The notes under the pieces were generated by a model. The model was not told where the DNA came from. It did no database searches and saw only the letters and a program-made list of their open reading frames with translations. This document shows positions 11,101 to 19,357 of a stretch of DNA of 64,000 nt, one piece after another. Numbering within the stretch: position 1 is the stretch's first letter; each line of letters opens with the position of its first letter. Origin of the DNA: Halichondria panicea. Lineage: Eukaryota > Porifera > Demospongiae > Suberitida > Halichondriidae. A program made the translations under genes and the position numbers. The DNA lies in NCBI RefSeq assembly GCF_963675165.1, contig NC_087390.1, positions 5,742,250 to 5,806,249 of the forward strand, given 5' to 3'.

Positions 11101-12626
11101 CATTTCTCTTGAATTCATTTTAGTAACACCCGGGTGTCTATCTTTCTAATTAGTACTTATAATTATTACATACATTGTATCAATATGTATACCTTGAGGC
11201 AGAATGAGTCCCCCCCCCCCCCAACACTTGCGTGCTTAATGCTAACCGTGGGGGCCCCTCTCAGTACTCCCCCAAACCTAACCACAGTCACGTGACCCCA
11301 AATCCTGACAGGGTTCAAAGGGCACGCGACTCTAGCCATATCATATATGAACCATACCCCCCCCCAATGTTCAATGTGAAGCCTCTACAGTCATATGTAA
11401 ATGTGGACACCGTTGGACTGTACATGTGTATAAGTCAGTGATGTGCCCACACTGGTCGGTGGTGGTGGTTGGTACTAACCACCTCTAGACAATAACCACC
11501 GCGCGCTGCTTATATGCAGGTTTAGTTTACTACACAAAAGAAGCAATTTTATGAGCTGAATTGAGGAATGAAAATATATATATAGCCACTTCCAAAATTC
11601 AGTACACATGTATAGAAAACTACTTCAGTAGATCTACAGAGTAGCTTCTAATTAGTTTACCCCCGCCCCCTCATTAATGATTCCCGCCCACTCCTTACCT
11701 AGTGCCGCCCCCACAGACAGGGTTTTGCCCAGGTCGTGATGTTTCCGTGTCTGCAGTGGACTCAACCGTGTGGGACTCAGGCGATGCATCCTGGGACGTT
11801 GGATATGAGGGTTCCGGCCCGGCTCTGATACTATGTGTGTATGTGGTGTGGGCGTGTGTGTGGGGTAATGTGTGTGTGTGTGTTGTGTGTTGTGAATGGA
11901 GGGGGGGTCATGTAAAACATACACAAAGAAGACACGATCAATTGACATTTGAATCATGTATGTAACCTTGAAAACTTAAAACGTACATAGAATTCAAAGC
12001 TTTTTTTAATTTTGCATACAACAGTGATTAAGAAATTACAACTAACATCACAATAATTATAATATAATTATACTCACGTGTTTGTCTGACTTGTAGGTGT
12101 GGTTTGGTGGCGAGGAGTCTGTGAGCATGTTCAGCACTCACCTGGAGGAGGGGGCTCACTGAGGGGGAGTGTCTCGTCAGGTCACCCTCTGTGAGGGGGA
12201 GGGGTGTGTGTGAGATGTGGGGTGGGTGGAGATAGTGTGTGAGGTATGTGTGTGAGGTGTGGGGGATAGTGTGTGAGATAGTGTGTGAGTTGTGGGGGAT
12301 AGTGTGTGAGGTAGTGTGTGAGGTATGGGGATAGTGTGTGAGGTGTGGGGGATAGTGTGTGAGGTGTGGGGGGTAGTGTGTGAGGTATGGGGGATAGTGT
12401 GTGAGGTGTGGGGGGTAGTGTGTGAGGTGTGGGGATAGTGTGTGAGGTGTGAAAATAGTTTGTGAGGTGTGAGGGATAGTGTGTGAGGTGTGAGGATAGT
12501 TTGTGAGGTGTGGGGGATAGTGTGTGAGGTGTGGCTTACGTGGGTGGGATACGATGACAGATGTTAGTGCTGGTGTGGGAGAGGACGTCTGGTCCATATC
12601 CTCATCATCACTGCCGTCCATATTAT
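1120..12626 (-). CDS. HDAC4: Class IIa histone deacetylase (HDAC4/5/7/9-like), 3' end off window
   Basis: Zn-dependent lysine deacetylase-family transcriptional corepressor, of the class that shuttles between nucleus and cytoplasm. Minus-strand exons, 5' to 3': 12626-12540, 12188-12078, 11830-11699, 7577-7438, 7099-6959, 6612-6396, 5673-5454, 4993-4810, 4491-4204, 3568-3431, 3279-3070, 2715-2606, 1932-1851, 1738-1543, 1348-1120. All junctions are GT-AG and every phase matches its neighbour. That gives about 827 codons from the ATG at 12621. The order is a Ser/Pro-rich N-terminus, a Gln-rich coiled-coil region, then the deacetylase domain. The last visible exon stops after ALEGG at a GTAAGT donor, so the C-terminal exons lie left of position 1. 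The residue separating class IIa (His) from other classes (Tyr) is just beyond this break and cannot be read. The catalytic part is certain. The three 5' exons are supported only by phase and splice sites. Confidence 0.88.
2225..2545. repeat. 74-bp minisatellite, three direct units plus an inverted end
   Basis: Direct units begin near 2255, 2329 and 2403 (GGTCCAAACACATGCTATGG ...) with a 74-bp period. At 2474-2545 the same sequence returns in reverse orientation (CTCCATAGCATGTTGTTAGC ...), so the block can fold back. It sits in the HDAC intron between exons 2606-2715 and 1851-1932. The same unit occurs at 3680-4095, 15005-15180 and 16325-16475. Confidence 0.85.
3680..4095. repeat. 74-bp minisatellite, about five units
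   Basis: Five to six tandem units of the family seen at 2225-2545 (ACAGGTCCAAACACATGCTA ... GGCTGTATTATAGAGG). Units alternate between CTATGGAGACTTTG and CTACGAAGACTTTG. The block fills most of the HDAC intron between exons 3431-3568 and 4204-4491. Confidence 0.88.
4204..7577 (-). CDS. HDAC4: HDAC N-terminal regulatory exons (Gln-rich and Ser/Pro-rich)
   Basis: Six exons between the 5' exons and the catalytic domain. Exon 7577-7438 encodes a Ser/Thr-rich stretch. Exon 7099-6959 has [20 protein letters not shown]. Exon 6612-6396 is rich in Ser, Pro and Gly. Exon 5673-5454 has [19 protein letters not shown]. Exon 4993-4810 has [20 protein letters not shown] followed by more Gln/Leu heptad-like sequence. 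Exon 4491-4204 is Ser-rich ([20 protein letters not shown]). Vertebrate class IIa HDACs have a Gln-rich oligomerisation helix and phosphorylated 14-3-3-binding serines N-terminal to the catalytic domain. The Gln-rich exons match the helix in character. No specific 14-3-3 or MEF2 site is assigned. For exon 5673-5454 a second acceptor 15 bp inside is possible, in the same frame. Confidence 0.8.
4505..4578. repeat. (GT)n / (CA)n tract ahead of an HDAC 3' splice site
   Basis: On the coding (minus) strand this is a (CA)n tract running into the CAG acceptor of the exon ending at 4491. It replaces a conventional polypyrimidine tract. Confidence 0.75.
4994..5165. repeat. Interrupted (GT/GC)n tract next to an HDAC 3' splice site
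   Basis: A 170-bp run of GTGTGTGC-type dinucleotides. On the minus strand it reads (CA)n/(GCAC)n and ends directly at the GCACAG acceptor of exon 4993-4810. Confidence 0.8.
5285..5470. repeat. Minisatellite built from an HDAC exon end and its splice donor
   Basis: Four copies of a unit containing CACACCTTTG(C/T)TG(G/C/T)TGCTCCAAG, with the CACACC motif near 5301, 5346, 5391 and 5451 and spacing of 45-60 bp. The copy at 5451 is the real junction: exon 5673-5454 ends ...TTGGAGCAACAACAAAG then GTGTGG on the minus strand. The other three copies repeat both the last codons and the donor within the intron. Confidence 0.8.
5776..5894. mobile_element. Fragment of the GCGGGTA-terminus MITE family
   Basis: Contains TTTCGTGGAGGTCAGCTTGC followed by CCACGAAAATTACCCGCTAT, the right end of the family. 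The same right-end module recurs in each array unit (24667-24715 and copies). The left end is degraded. Confidence 0.5.
6605..6745. repeat. 35-bp minisatellite spanning an HDAC splice acceptor
   Basis: Four units starting GCCTGCATGGTGGGGGGTAT at 6611, 6646, 6681 and 6716, an exact 35-bp period with one or two substitutions. On the minus strand each unit ends in ACCATGCAGGC, which is the acceptor plus first exon bases of exon 6612-6396. The intron therefore carries three extra identical acceptors upstream of the presumed real one. Confidence 0.88.
8215..9135 (-). CDS. MATH/BTB-domain protein (SPOP/TDPOZ-like), nested in HDAC intron
   Basis: Intronless 306-residue protein. Residues ~25-120 look like a divergent MATH/TRAF-type substrate-binding domain ([20 protein letters not shown]). 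Residues ~128-235 are a BTB/POZ domain: [20 protein letters not shown], then [20 protein letters not shown] and [20 protein letters not shown] short BACK-like helical tail follows. Proteins of this layout are typically substrate adaptors for Cullin-3 ubiquitin ligases. That role is inferred from the family. The start ATG at 9135 is followed directly by the conserved N-terminus shared with the neighbouring copy. The gene lies on the same strand as, and inside an intron of, the HDAC gene, as a retrocopy or compact single-exon gene might. Confidence 0.85.
   Translation of the reverse strand: MATSDDYLPEADDFTKVELLSSEESKCLSSSNGNVQWEVAYKSHKLHLSLLSGATSAEVRYFVYVDGGKKESGLAVIQKGQSFDLKMVTPRHYMTTFVELCILRLNPVFKIPQESTLSAALSSTLEADEGLNDVMLYFGPGKELVQASKFMLMARSPVFKKMFETGMKEAESNEVTIDDITLAVGREMITYLYTDEAPNIDSMVEELWFAAEKYELPGLKARCENEIAKQLKIDTAAHFLLFAGRDCGDGGIKMKEHVLSFITQDKDTCSRVMKSEGWKEVKKILHLVNAVSDLYFGVTLNQQQEC
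9190..9375. mobile_element. Degraded GCGGGTA-terminus MITE
   Basis: The right end AAAATAACCCGCTATACGGTA is clear at about 9353-9373. The interior shares TATTCAT.AACTAC and TCAG.ATAGTG.CGT with the element at 931-1096. It lies between the two MATH/BTB genes. Confidence 0.55.
9777..10748 (-). CDS. MATH/BTB-domain protein, tandem paralogue
   Basis: Intronless 323-residue paralogue of the gene at 8215-9135. The BTB half is nearly identical. The MATH half is more divergent and carries an extra loop ([20 protein letters not shown]). Both copies end in the same [10 protein letters not shown] tail. Homology extends beyond the coding region: the ATCACATCACGTGTAACACA sequence downstream of the stop occurs near 8109 and 9656. 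The duplication therefore copied a genomic segment of about 1.56 kb. Most differences in the BTB part are silent or conservative, so both copies are probably functional. Confidence 0.85.
   Translation of the reverse strand: METTSDICLPEADNFTKVELSSSEVSKCLSSSNGNVQWEVAYKSYTLHLSLLSGATSAQVRYFVYRYNFIQKNGERVKDVKDVSSGLAVIQKSISVDLKMAKLNDYDYYNVRTYVELCILHLNPVFKIPHESTLSAALSSTLEADEGLNDVMLYFGPGKELVQASKFMLMARSPIFKKMFETSMKEAESNEVTIDDITPAVGREMITYLYTDETPNIDSMVEELWFAAEKYELPGLKAHCENEIAKQLKIDTAAHFLLFAGRDCGDSGIKLKEHVLSFITQGKDTCSRVMKSEGWKEVKKILYLVNAVSDLYFGVTLNQQQEC
10749..11698. other. HDAC intron remainder; no gene seen
   Basis: No coding exon is recognised. It contains poly-C runs (11210-11222, 11357-11366). A segment at 11440-11600 resembles 6170-6320 (GGTGGTGGTTGGTAC ... 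AAAATA...AGCCAC), so both are copies of an unnamed dispersed repeat. The stretch at 11365-11425 resembles 9380-9430. Confidence 0.45.
11699..12626 (-). CDS. Putative 5' exons of the HDAC gene
   Basis: Three small open exons that join by phase to the HDAC exon ending at 7577. Exon 12626-12540 contains ATG at 12621 and encodes [19 protein letters not shown] with donor GTAAGC. Exon 12188-12078 begins after a CCTCACAG acceptor and ends in phase 1 at GTGAGT. Exon 11830-11699 encodes [20 protein letters not shown] and ends in phase 1 at GTAAGG, completing the GAT codon that opens the 7577 exon. The sequence is Ser/Pro/basic and low in complexity, with no recognisable domain, so membership rests on strand, phase and splice signals. 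The intron at 12189-12539 is almost entirely minisatellite. The true start may be further upstream. Alternatively these exons belong to a separate small gene. Confidence 0.5.
12195..12535. repeat. ~21-bp minisatellite filling an intron
   Basis: About fifteen units of a TGTGTGAGGTGTGGGGGATAG-type repeat, with TATGGGG and GAAAATAGTT variants. It occupies almost the whole interval between putative HDAC exons 12188-12078 and 12626-12540, starting within a few bases of the donor. Confidence 0.88.
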
Positions 12627-13162
12627 CTGTGTTACCATGGAAACACGTCACATGTATGTAAACACACAAAATAGAATAAACTTAAAATTAATTATCTCCC
12701 AAAATGGCATCTTATGATATAATGGGAACCATGTAGTTAGTGACCTCATGATGACCTAGCACACCACCCACCCGTATCCTATAGCAACCACCCACAATGA
12801 GTGGGCGTGATTACATAACCACCCACTCATATTGAAGTGACTGTATACACGAGAGATGGTGAAAGCTAGCAATCATAATTATGAAACTTATAATTATAAA
12901 TACACACACATTGTCGACTAAAAACACAGCTGCATAAATAGTGGAGTAGCTGTAGATGTACTTGCAGGCACAGTCACACACATGTAACAGCACGGCTACA
13001 TGCATGTACATGTAACAGCACGGCTACATGCATGTACATGTACATTCATAAACACTGATCAAAGGCTATAAACAAAGTGATCAGATTACTGTGAAACCAA
13101 CACAACACATACAACGACAACGCAGGTAGACCGTGAACATAACTAGATTGAGAATACTCGAT

Positions 13163-14563
13163 CAGTACTGTCCCTACAATGCTATCACTATTGACCTCCC
13201 TAAAGAGACCACCTCTCTATTGAGACCACTCAGTACTGTCCCTACAATGCTATCACTATTGACCTCCCTAAAGAGACCACCTCTCTATTGAGACCACTCA
13301 GTACTGTCCCTACAATGCTATCACTATTGACTTCCCTAAAGAGACTACCTCTCTATTGAGACCACTCAGTACTGTCCCTACAATGCTATCACTATTGACC
13401 TCCCTAAAGAGACCACCTCTCTATTGAGACCACTCAGTACTGTCCCTACAATGCTATCACTATTGACCTCCCTAAAGAGACCACCTCTCTATTGAGACCA
13501 CTCAGTACTGTCCCTACAATGCTATCACTATTGACCTCCCTAAAGAGACCACCTCTCTATTGAGACCACTCAGTACTGTCCCTACAATGCTATCACTATT
13601 GACCTCCCTAAAGAGACCACCTCTCTATTGAGACCACTCAGTACTGTCCCTACAATGCTATCACTATTGACCTCCCTAAAGAGACCACCTCTCTATTGAG
13701 ACCACTCAGTACTGTCCCTACAATGCTATCACTATTGACCTCCCTAAAGAGACCACCTCTCTATTGAGACCACTCAGTACTGTCCCTACAATGCTATCAC
13801 TATTGACTTCCCTAAAGAGACTACCTCTCTATTGAGACCACTCAGTACTGTCCCTACAATGCTATCACTATTGACCTCCCTAAAGAGACCACCTCTCTAT
13901 TGAGACCACTCAGTACTGTCCCTACAATGCTATCACTATTGACCTCCCTAAAGAGACCACCTCTCTATTGAGACCACTCAGTACTGTCCCTACAATGCTA
14001 TCACTATTGACCTCCCTAAAGAGACCACCTCTCTATTGAGACCACTCAGTACTGTCCCTACAATGCTATCACTATTGACCTCCCTAAAGAGACCACCTCT
14101 CTATTGAGACCACTCAGTACTGTCCCTACAATGCTATCACTATTGACCTCCCTAAAGAGACCACCTCTCTATTGAGACCACTCAGTACTGTCCCTACAAT
14201 GCTATCACTATTGACCTCCCTAAAGAGACCACCTCTCTATTGAGACCACTCAGTACTGTCCCTACAATGCTATCACTATTGACCTCCCTAAAGAGACCAC
14301 CTCTCTATTGAGACCACTCAGTACTGTCCCTACAATGCTATCACTATTGACCTCTCTAAAGAGACCACCTCTCTATTGAGACCACTCAGTACTGTCCCTA
14401 CAATGCTATCACTATTGACCTCCCTAAAGAGACCACCTCTCTATTGAGACCACTCAGTACTGTCCCTACAATGCTATCACTATTGACCTCCCTAAAGAGA
14501 CCACCTCTCTATTGAGACCACTCAGTACTGTCCCTACAATGCTATCACTATTGACCTCCCTAA
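13163..14563. repeat. 68-bp satellite, 20 full units plus a partial unit
   Basis: The unit starts CAGTACTGTCCCTACAATGC and ends CTCTCTATTGAGACCACT. Units begin exactly every 68 bp from 13163 to 14523, and the last is truncated after about 41 bp. Units are almost identical. Units 3 (13299) and 10 (13775) share two linked substitutions (GACTTCC and GACTACC), and unit 18 has CCTCTCT. No long open frame runs through the array. Confidence 0.96.
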
Positions 14564-14931
14564 TCTACAGATTAATTTTCAACACTTAAACTACACACAC
14601 ACACGCACAACTTTCACCATATTACATAAGCAGCCTAATATGGCTCTAAACACACAGCTCTGCACGACCGCCCACCTGAAGTCACGGTTTGTTTGCACAC
14701 ACGCCATTCACAAAATCAACTTCACACCTTCAACTTTGAGCCCCTGTTTGCACTAGCTGTGTCAACTGTTGGCCAAGCTGGCAGATATTGAATTAGAAAC
14801 TAGAGACTACCGGCTCTCATACAGTCTCAGTAATCTCTAGGACACAGCTAGTAATCTCCAGGGCAATGCTAGTATGAATACTGATGCTAGTAATCTCCTA
14901 CTGTTACCGTAGTGTAACCTGTCTATTGCGG

Positions 14932-15180
14932 TAACATCTGTAACAGTGCACCTATCTATCCATTGATTGTAGTCACCAACGAGTTTTCTTGTGGTGTCCC
15001 TAAAGCAAGCCACCCTCTATAATACAGCCAGGTTAATGGGCCTCAAAGTCTCCATAGCATGTGTTTGGACCTGTGTTAGCAGGCCACCCTCTATAATACA
15101 GCCAGGTTAATGGGCCCCAAAGTCTCCATAGCATGTGTTTGGACCTGTGTTAGCAGGCCACCCTCTATAATACAGCTACT
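14932..15180. repeat. Duplicated block with inverted 74-bp minisatellite units (copy 1)
   Basis: Begins TAACATCTGTAACAGTGCAC and runs into two units of the 74-bp family in the orientation opposite to those at 2225-4095. The same composite recurs at 16251-16475 with few differences, indicating local duplication. Confidence 0.8.
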
Positions 15181-15508
15181 CCAAGGTTACCACTATAGAC
15201 ATGTTCCACTGTGTCTGCAATAATCAGCCAGGTATGAAACATCAACAAACTTTCAAACAATGGACATGTACTTTTATTGAGCCAACAAGGAACAAGGTGA
15301 TTAATTTTCACATAGCTGGCCTCCAGGCTGGTATGTGGTTACTAGGGAAGCCATAGCAACGACATGCTGCAGGCCAAATCACGCCCACACACACACTCAC
15401 AGTGGAATGCAATGACTGAACATGCACATAGCTGCGAAGCAACAAAATAAAACAAAATGGACATTTTGCACACAAAGAGCATTGTTGTCTGACTATATAT
15501 AATAATAT

Positions 15509-15706
15509 CGTATAGTGGGTAATTTTCGGGGGTCAAAACATTCGTGGTTGAGCAATATTAGTTGTTTTCGTGGTTGCTGCTTGCACTGCAGGTAAAGGGG
15601 TGGTCAGTGATTGCTTCATTCGTGGGTAAACTATTTGTGGTAAGGGATTCCACCACAAAAAAATCATTTCTCCCGCCCTCCAAAAATTACTCGCTATATA
15701 CCGTAA
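15509..15706. mobile_element. MITE-like element, CGTATAGTGGGTAATTTTCG family
   Basis: The left end CGTATAGTGGGTAATTTTCG pairs with the right end AAATTACTCGCTATATACCG. About 198 bp, non-coding. Confidence 0.6.
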
Positions 15707-16250
15707 GCTAGACAAAAACCGTGCATGAAGTACAGTGGAATCCAGGCCACCCTCTATAATACAGCCATTGTTGGTGTACCCAAGGAGTGACCACCTCAGA
15801 AGTTGGTAAATCGATCCCTAAAACACTCACAACCACAAATGCATTAACGCCAACTAATTAAGATTACACAATCGTTAATAATAGCCTAAGTGTTGCTGTA
15901 TATCATAATTATGATGAGCAACCACACACACACACACACACACCCACCCACACCCACACACACACACCCACACACACCACACCACTCATCACCCACCCAC
16001 TCACCATCCACCAACACCACTCACACACCACACACACTGATTATACGAAATGTGCATTAGCATTAACCACAAGTGAGTTGGAGGGTAGAACAAGATACCC
16101 AGTACAGTAAGTAATAGTTGAGGAAACATATGATCACATGATCTAGGGGAACCTGCACCATAATAATTGTAACTTAAAAGGTTAACGAGGGAACTAACCA
16201 CTTGTGAACCTGTGGGTGTAACGACAGGGAAATAATAGGGAAAAGGTCTC

Positions 16251-16475
16251 AGTAACATCTGTAACAGTGCACCTATCTATCCATTGATTGTAGTCACCAA
16301 CGAGTTTTCTTGTGGTGTCCCTAAAGCAAGCCACCCTCTATAATACAGCCAGGTTAATGGGCCTCAAAGTCTTCATAGCATGTGTTTGGACCTGTGTTAG
16401 CAGGCCACCCTCTATAATACAGCCAGGTTAATGGGTCCCAAAGTCTCCATAGCATGTGTTTGGACTTGTCACCTC
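16251..16475. repeat. Duplicated block with inverted 74-bp units (copy 2)
   Basis: Near-copy of 14932-15147, starting TAACATCTGTAACAGTGCAC and containing two tandem inverted units of the dispersed 74-bp minisatellite. Confidence 0.8.
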
Positions 16476-16844
16476 TTTATTACAGCCACTATTAGTCTCA
16501 CATTGGTGCCACCAGGGACCCCTACCCAAGGGACCACCAGGTACCCCACCCATACTCCATAAATCCTATAACACACATACACACACAGTCGAGTTACCTA
16601 CTACATACACAAAGAGTGAGCAGAATAAATTTAACAGATTCCAGCACATAGTAGTATCCTAGAATAGCTACTGGGTAATCCAATTTCCCCCAGGCTTTAT
16701 CCAGTTAATTTGCACACACTACAAATGGCAGCCACAGTATACATAAGCTCTGTCCATATTAAAAGGATCGAGTGTTTTGTCTCCTACCAAATTAGTCGCC
16801 TACACTTGACAAGAACACAGAGGCCACCTGTGACCTAAGCAACG

Positions 16845-17215
16845 TGGCCTATAGTGGCCCCAGGCAACACGGCCTATAGAGCATAGCCTATTCAGGCAAC
16901 GAGGCCTATAGTGGCCCCAGGCAACACGATCTATAGAGCAACATAGCCTATAGTGGCCCCAGGCAATATGGCCTATAGTGGCCCCAGGTAATATGGCCTA
17001 TAGTGGCCCCAGGTAATATGGCCTATAGAGCAACATAGCCTATAGTGGCCCCAGGCAACACGACCTATAGAGCAACATAGCCTATAGTGGCCCCAGGTAA
17101 TATGGCCTATAGTGGCCCCAGGCTATAGTGGCCCCAGGCAATATGGCCTATAGTGGCCCCAGGCAACATAGCCTATAGTGGCCCCAGGCAGCACGGCCTA
17201 TAGTGGCCCTCAATA
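16845..17215. repeat. 25-bp GGCCTATAGTGGCCCCAGG minisatellite
   Basis: About fifteen irregular units of GGCCTATAGTGGCCCCAGGYAAYAY, interspersed with a variant containing AGAGCAACATAGCC. The GGCCTATAGTGGCC core is itself partly palindromic. Confidence 0.9.
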
Positions 17216-19357
17216 GATTGAAGCATGGCAGTTGTATAAACATTGCAGTCTATTGAAGCTATAATAAAGACAATTAATTAATAAACTGAAAGCATCACTA
17301 TATACATGTATTGAAGGGACCTGCTATTGCATAACGATGCATATTCGTTATATAGAATATTTTGCATGTGAAAACTTTGCAAATTAGCTAAATCAGCAAA
17401 CTTTGCGATGTAACTATTGCGTTTTTGGGCAAGGAACGAGATGTCATACAGTACGTTACCAGTATAGGACTTTTCGATTATGCAAACTGATCAAAAGAGG
17501 GGATATCCCTGCAGCTATGTCACTAATTAAGATCGAAACTACTGATCTAATAATCGATAATTAATCTTGTCAAAACTTTACTCACTTGGTGAGGTCACAT
17601 TTATATGAAGGTCAAACTTCAAAGAGGTTTTCCATGCCTGCAGCACCCTCACACTATCACCCCACACATAGCATGAGAATGAAATGCACACAAAAAATAC
17701 ATTTCAAGTCTAAGAGTTAATTATACTATTTGCTGGGGAGTAAACGCCCACACATATAAGTGCAATCACTCTATGAATATCATTAAATGTTATGGCATCC
17801 CAATCATCAGCCTACCGCCCACACACACCATAGAAAACTACACTTGTTTATGTAGACCACTAGAAGCCAATTGACCAACCCTCTATACACAAGTTATCAA
17901 CCACAGTTCACAACACTGGCAGGCTTCTGGACTACATTCACACAGTCAGTACAGGTGGCCGGCCTCCTCATGGTAGCAAACCTTATGAAATGGTGGACCT
18001 GTCAAGTTATTTTAAGTAACTGTATACAAATAATCATGTTTCCGTGGGGCCCTAAAGTTCAGCTACCGTATATAATATATATATATCATAATTATACTGG
18101 GTTTCGAATGAGTAGGTAATCAAATGACCACTGTACAAGCAATGACACTGTACAAGCCCTATATTGCATTTCCAACACTATTGCGAATTGCATGCTCACT
18201 CTTAGCGTGTCTTTCATTTGCGGGATCTATGTGTGAAAACTCGCAATTCGCAATCGAAAGAGTCTCACACAATTTATTTGAAACCAAACGTTAATACGGT
18301 ATAAGGTTAAGATTGTCTTGTACTCTTGGCTCAGCTTGGGCTCGTTAAAATCAATGCTCTTGTACTTTAACTGAGTCTAGCTGGGACTTCGAGAAAGTTG
18401 TGAAATATATAAAGAGCTGATTCGTGTAATAGTGCTGCCATTATTTCCAAAGGTCTACACTCTCCCTCCCACTCACACATAAAAGTTTCTACACAAAGGC
18501 ATGATAAAGAATCTCAAAACACATGCCCAATTTTGTACACAATTATATCCATCCGCCCACACACGCACACACGGGAATATTGTTAACATGACAACCGCTG
18601 AAATGTCTGCTCGTGGACCTCGCTTAATTTGCGCACACAATAGGAAACTAAATCATGCCAAATTTACAAAGGGAATGAATATTATAGAGGGTAGAAATGC
18701 AACAGCAACTGATCGTATGACGGTTTTGGAGGCTATTGGATAGTTTGCAAAGGACGTTGGATAATAATCTTCCAAAATCACAGAATGCGACAGCTACTGT
18801 GTTTTTTAATTCCATAAGTTAGCCTATTTTAATTACTATTTATTATTACGATAATAATCTACTGCAATCGTATAAATGAGCTCTCTGGGGCTATGCAAAG
18901 GTCTCTGCAAGATCACTGAAACAATCTTGATCACTGAATGCAAGCTATATAGCAAAATCACAACTAAGAATCTTTCATAGCTAGCTCAATAAGTCAGCCT
19001 ACGCATTTCTACACTGCAGTACACACACACACACACCCACCCAACTGGTCAGTGTTAACTTTCTGAACAAGATAACTCTAAAACAAAAATCGCTCACCGA
19101 CTGAGATCTCTCTATCTTGCTCTTCGTACATTTCTCGAGCCGTGTATTCCAACTGTTTGCCTTGTTCGTACCTGGAAAGCTTCTCGAGTCTTATGCTGTG
19201 TTTGCATGTGCTTTGGCTAAAAGATGCTGCGGATCCGTACACTATGTCGTATACTAAGGATATACGGAAACATTTCCGTCGACCTTTGACCCCCGGGAAG
19301 AGCTCTAACCACATGCTGTGTTTAGTTCCTAAAAACGCAGCAACAGTTCACTACAAG

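Larger units (their letters stand above)
14564..19357. other. Intergenic region rich in repeats
   Basis: No convincing exon on either strand between the HDAC 5' exons and DNAJC1. It contains two ~220-bp homologous blocks (14932-15147 and 16251-16466), minus-orientation copies of the 74-bp unit, a (CA)n/CACCCA tract (15921-16035), a MITE (15509-15706) and the 25-bp minisatellite (16845-17215). The interval 17220-19340 looks like unique AT-rich DNA. The two gene starts diverge here, so both promoters probably lie in this interval, but no core promoter element is clear. Confidence 0.5.

Noticed and set aside
13163-14563. CRISPR-like regular repeat
   Set aside because: The whole 68-bp unit is conserved, with no unique spacers. 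It is a eukaryotic satellite.
19142-19357. Upstream in-frame extension of DNAJC1 exon 1 (start at 19142)
   Set aside because: The extension lacks a signal peptide at its own start and would bury the clear one beginning at 19358. Treated as 5' leader.
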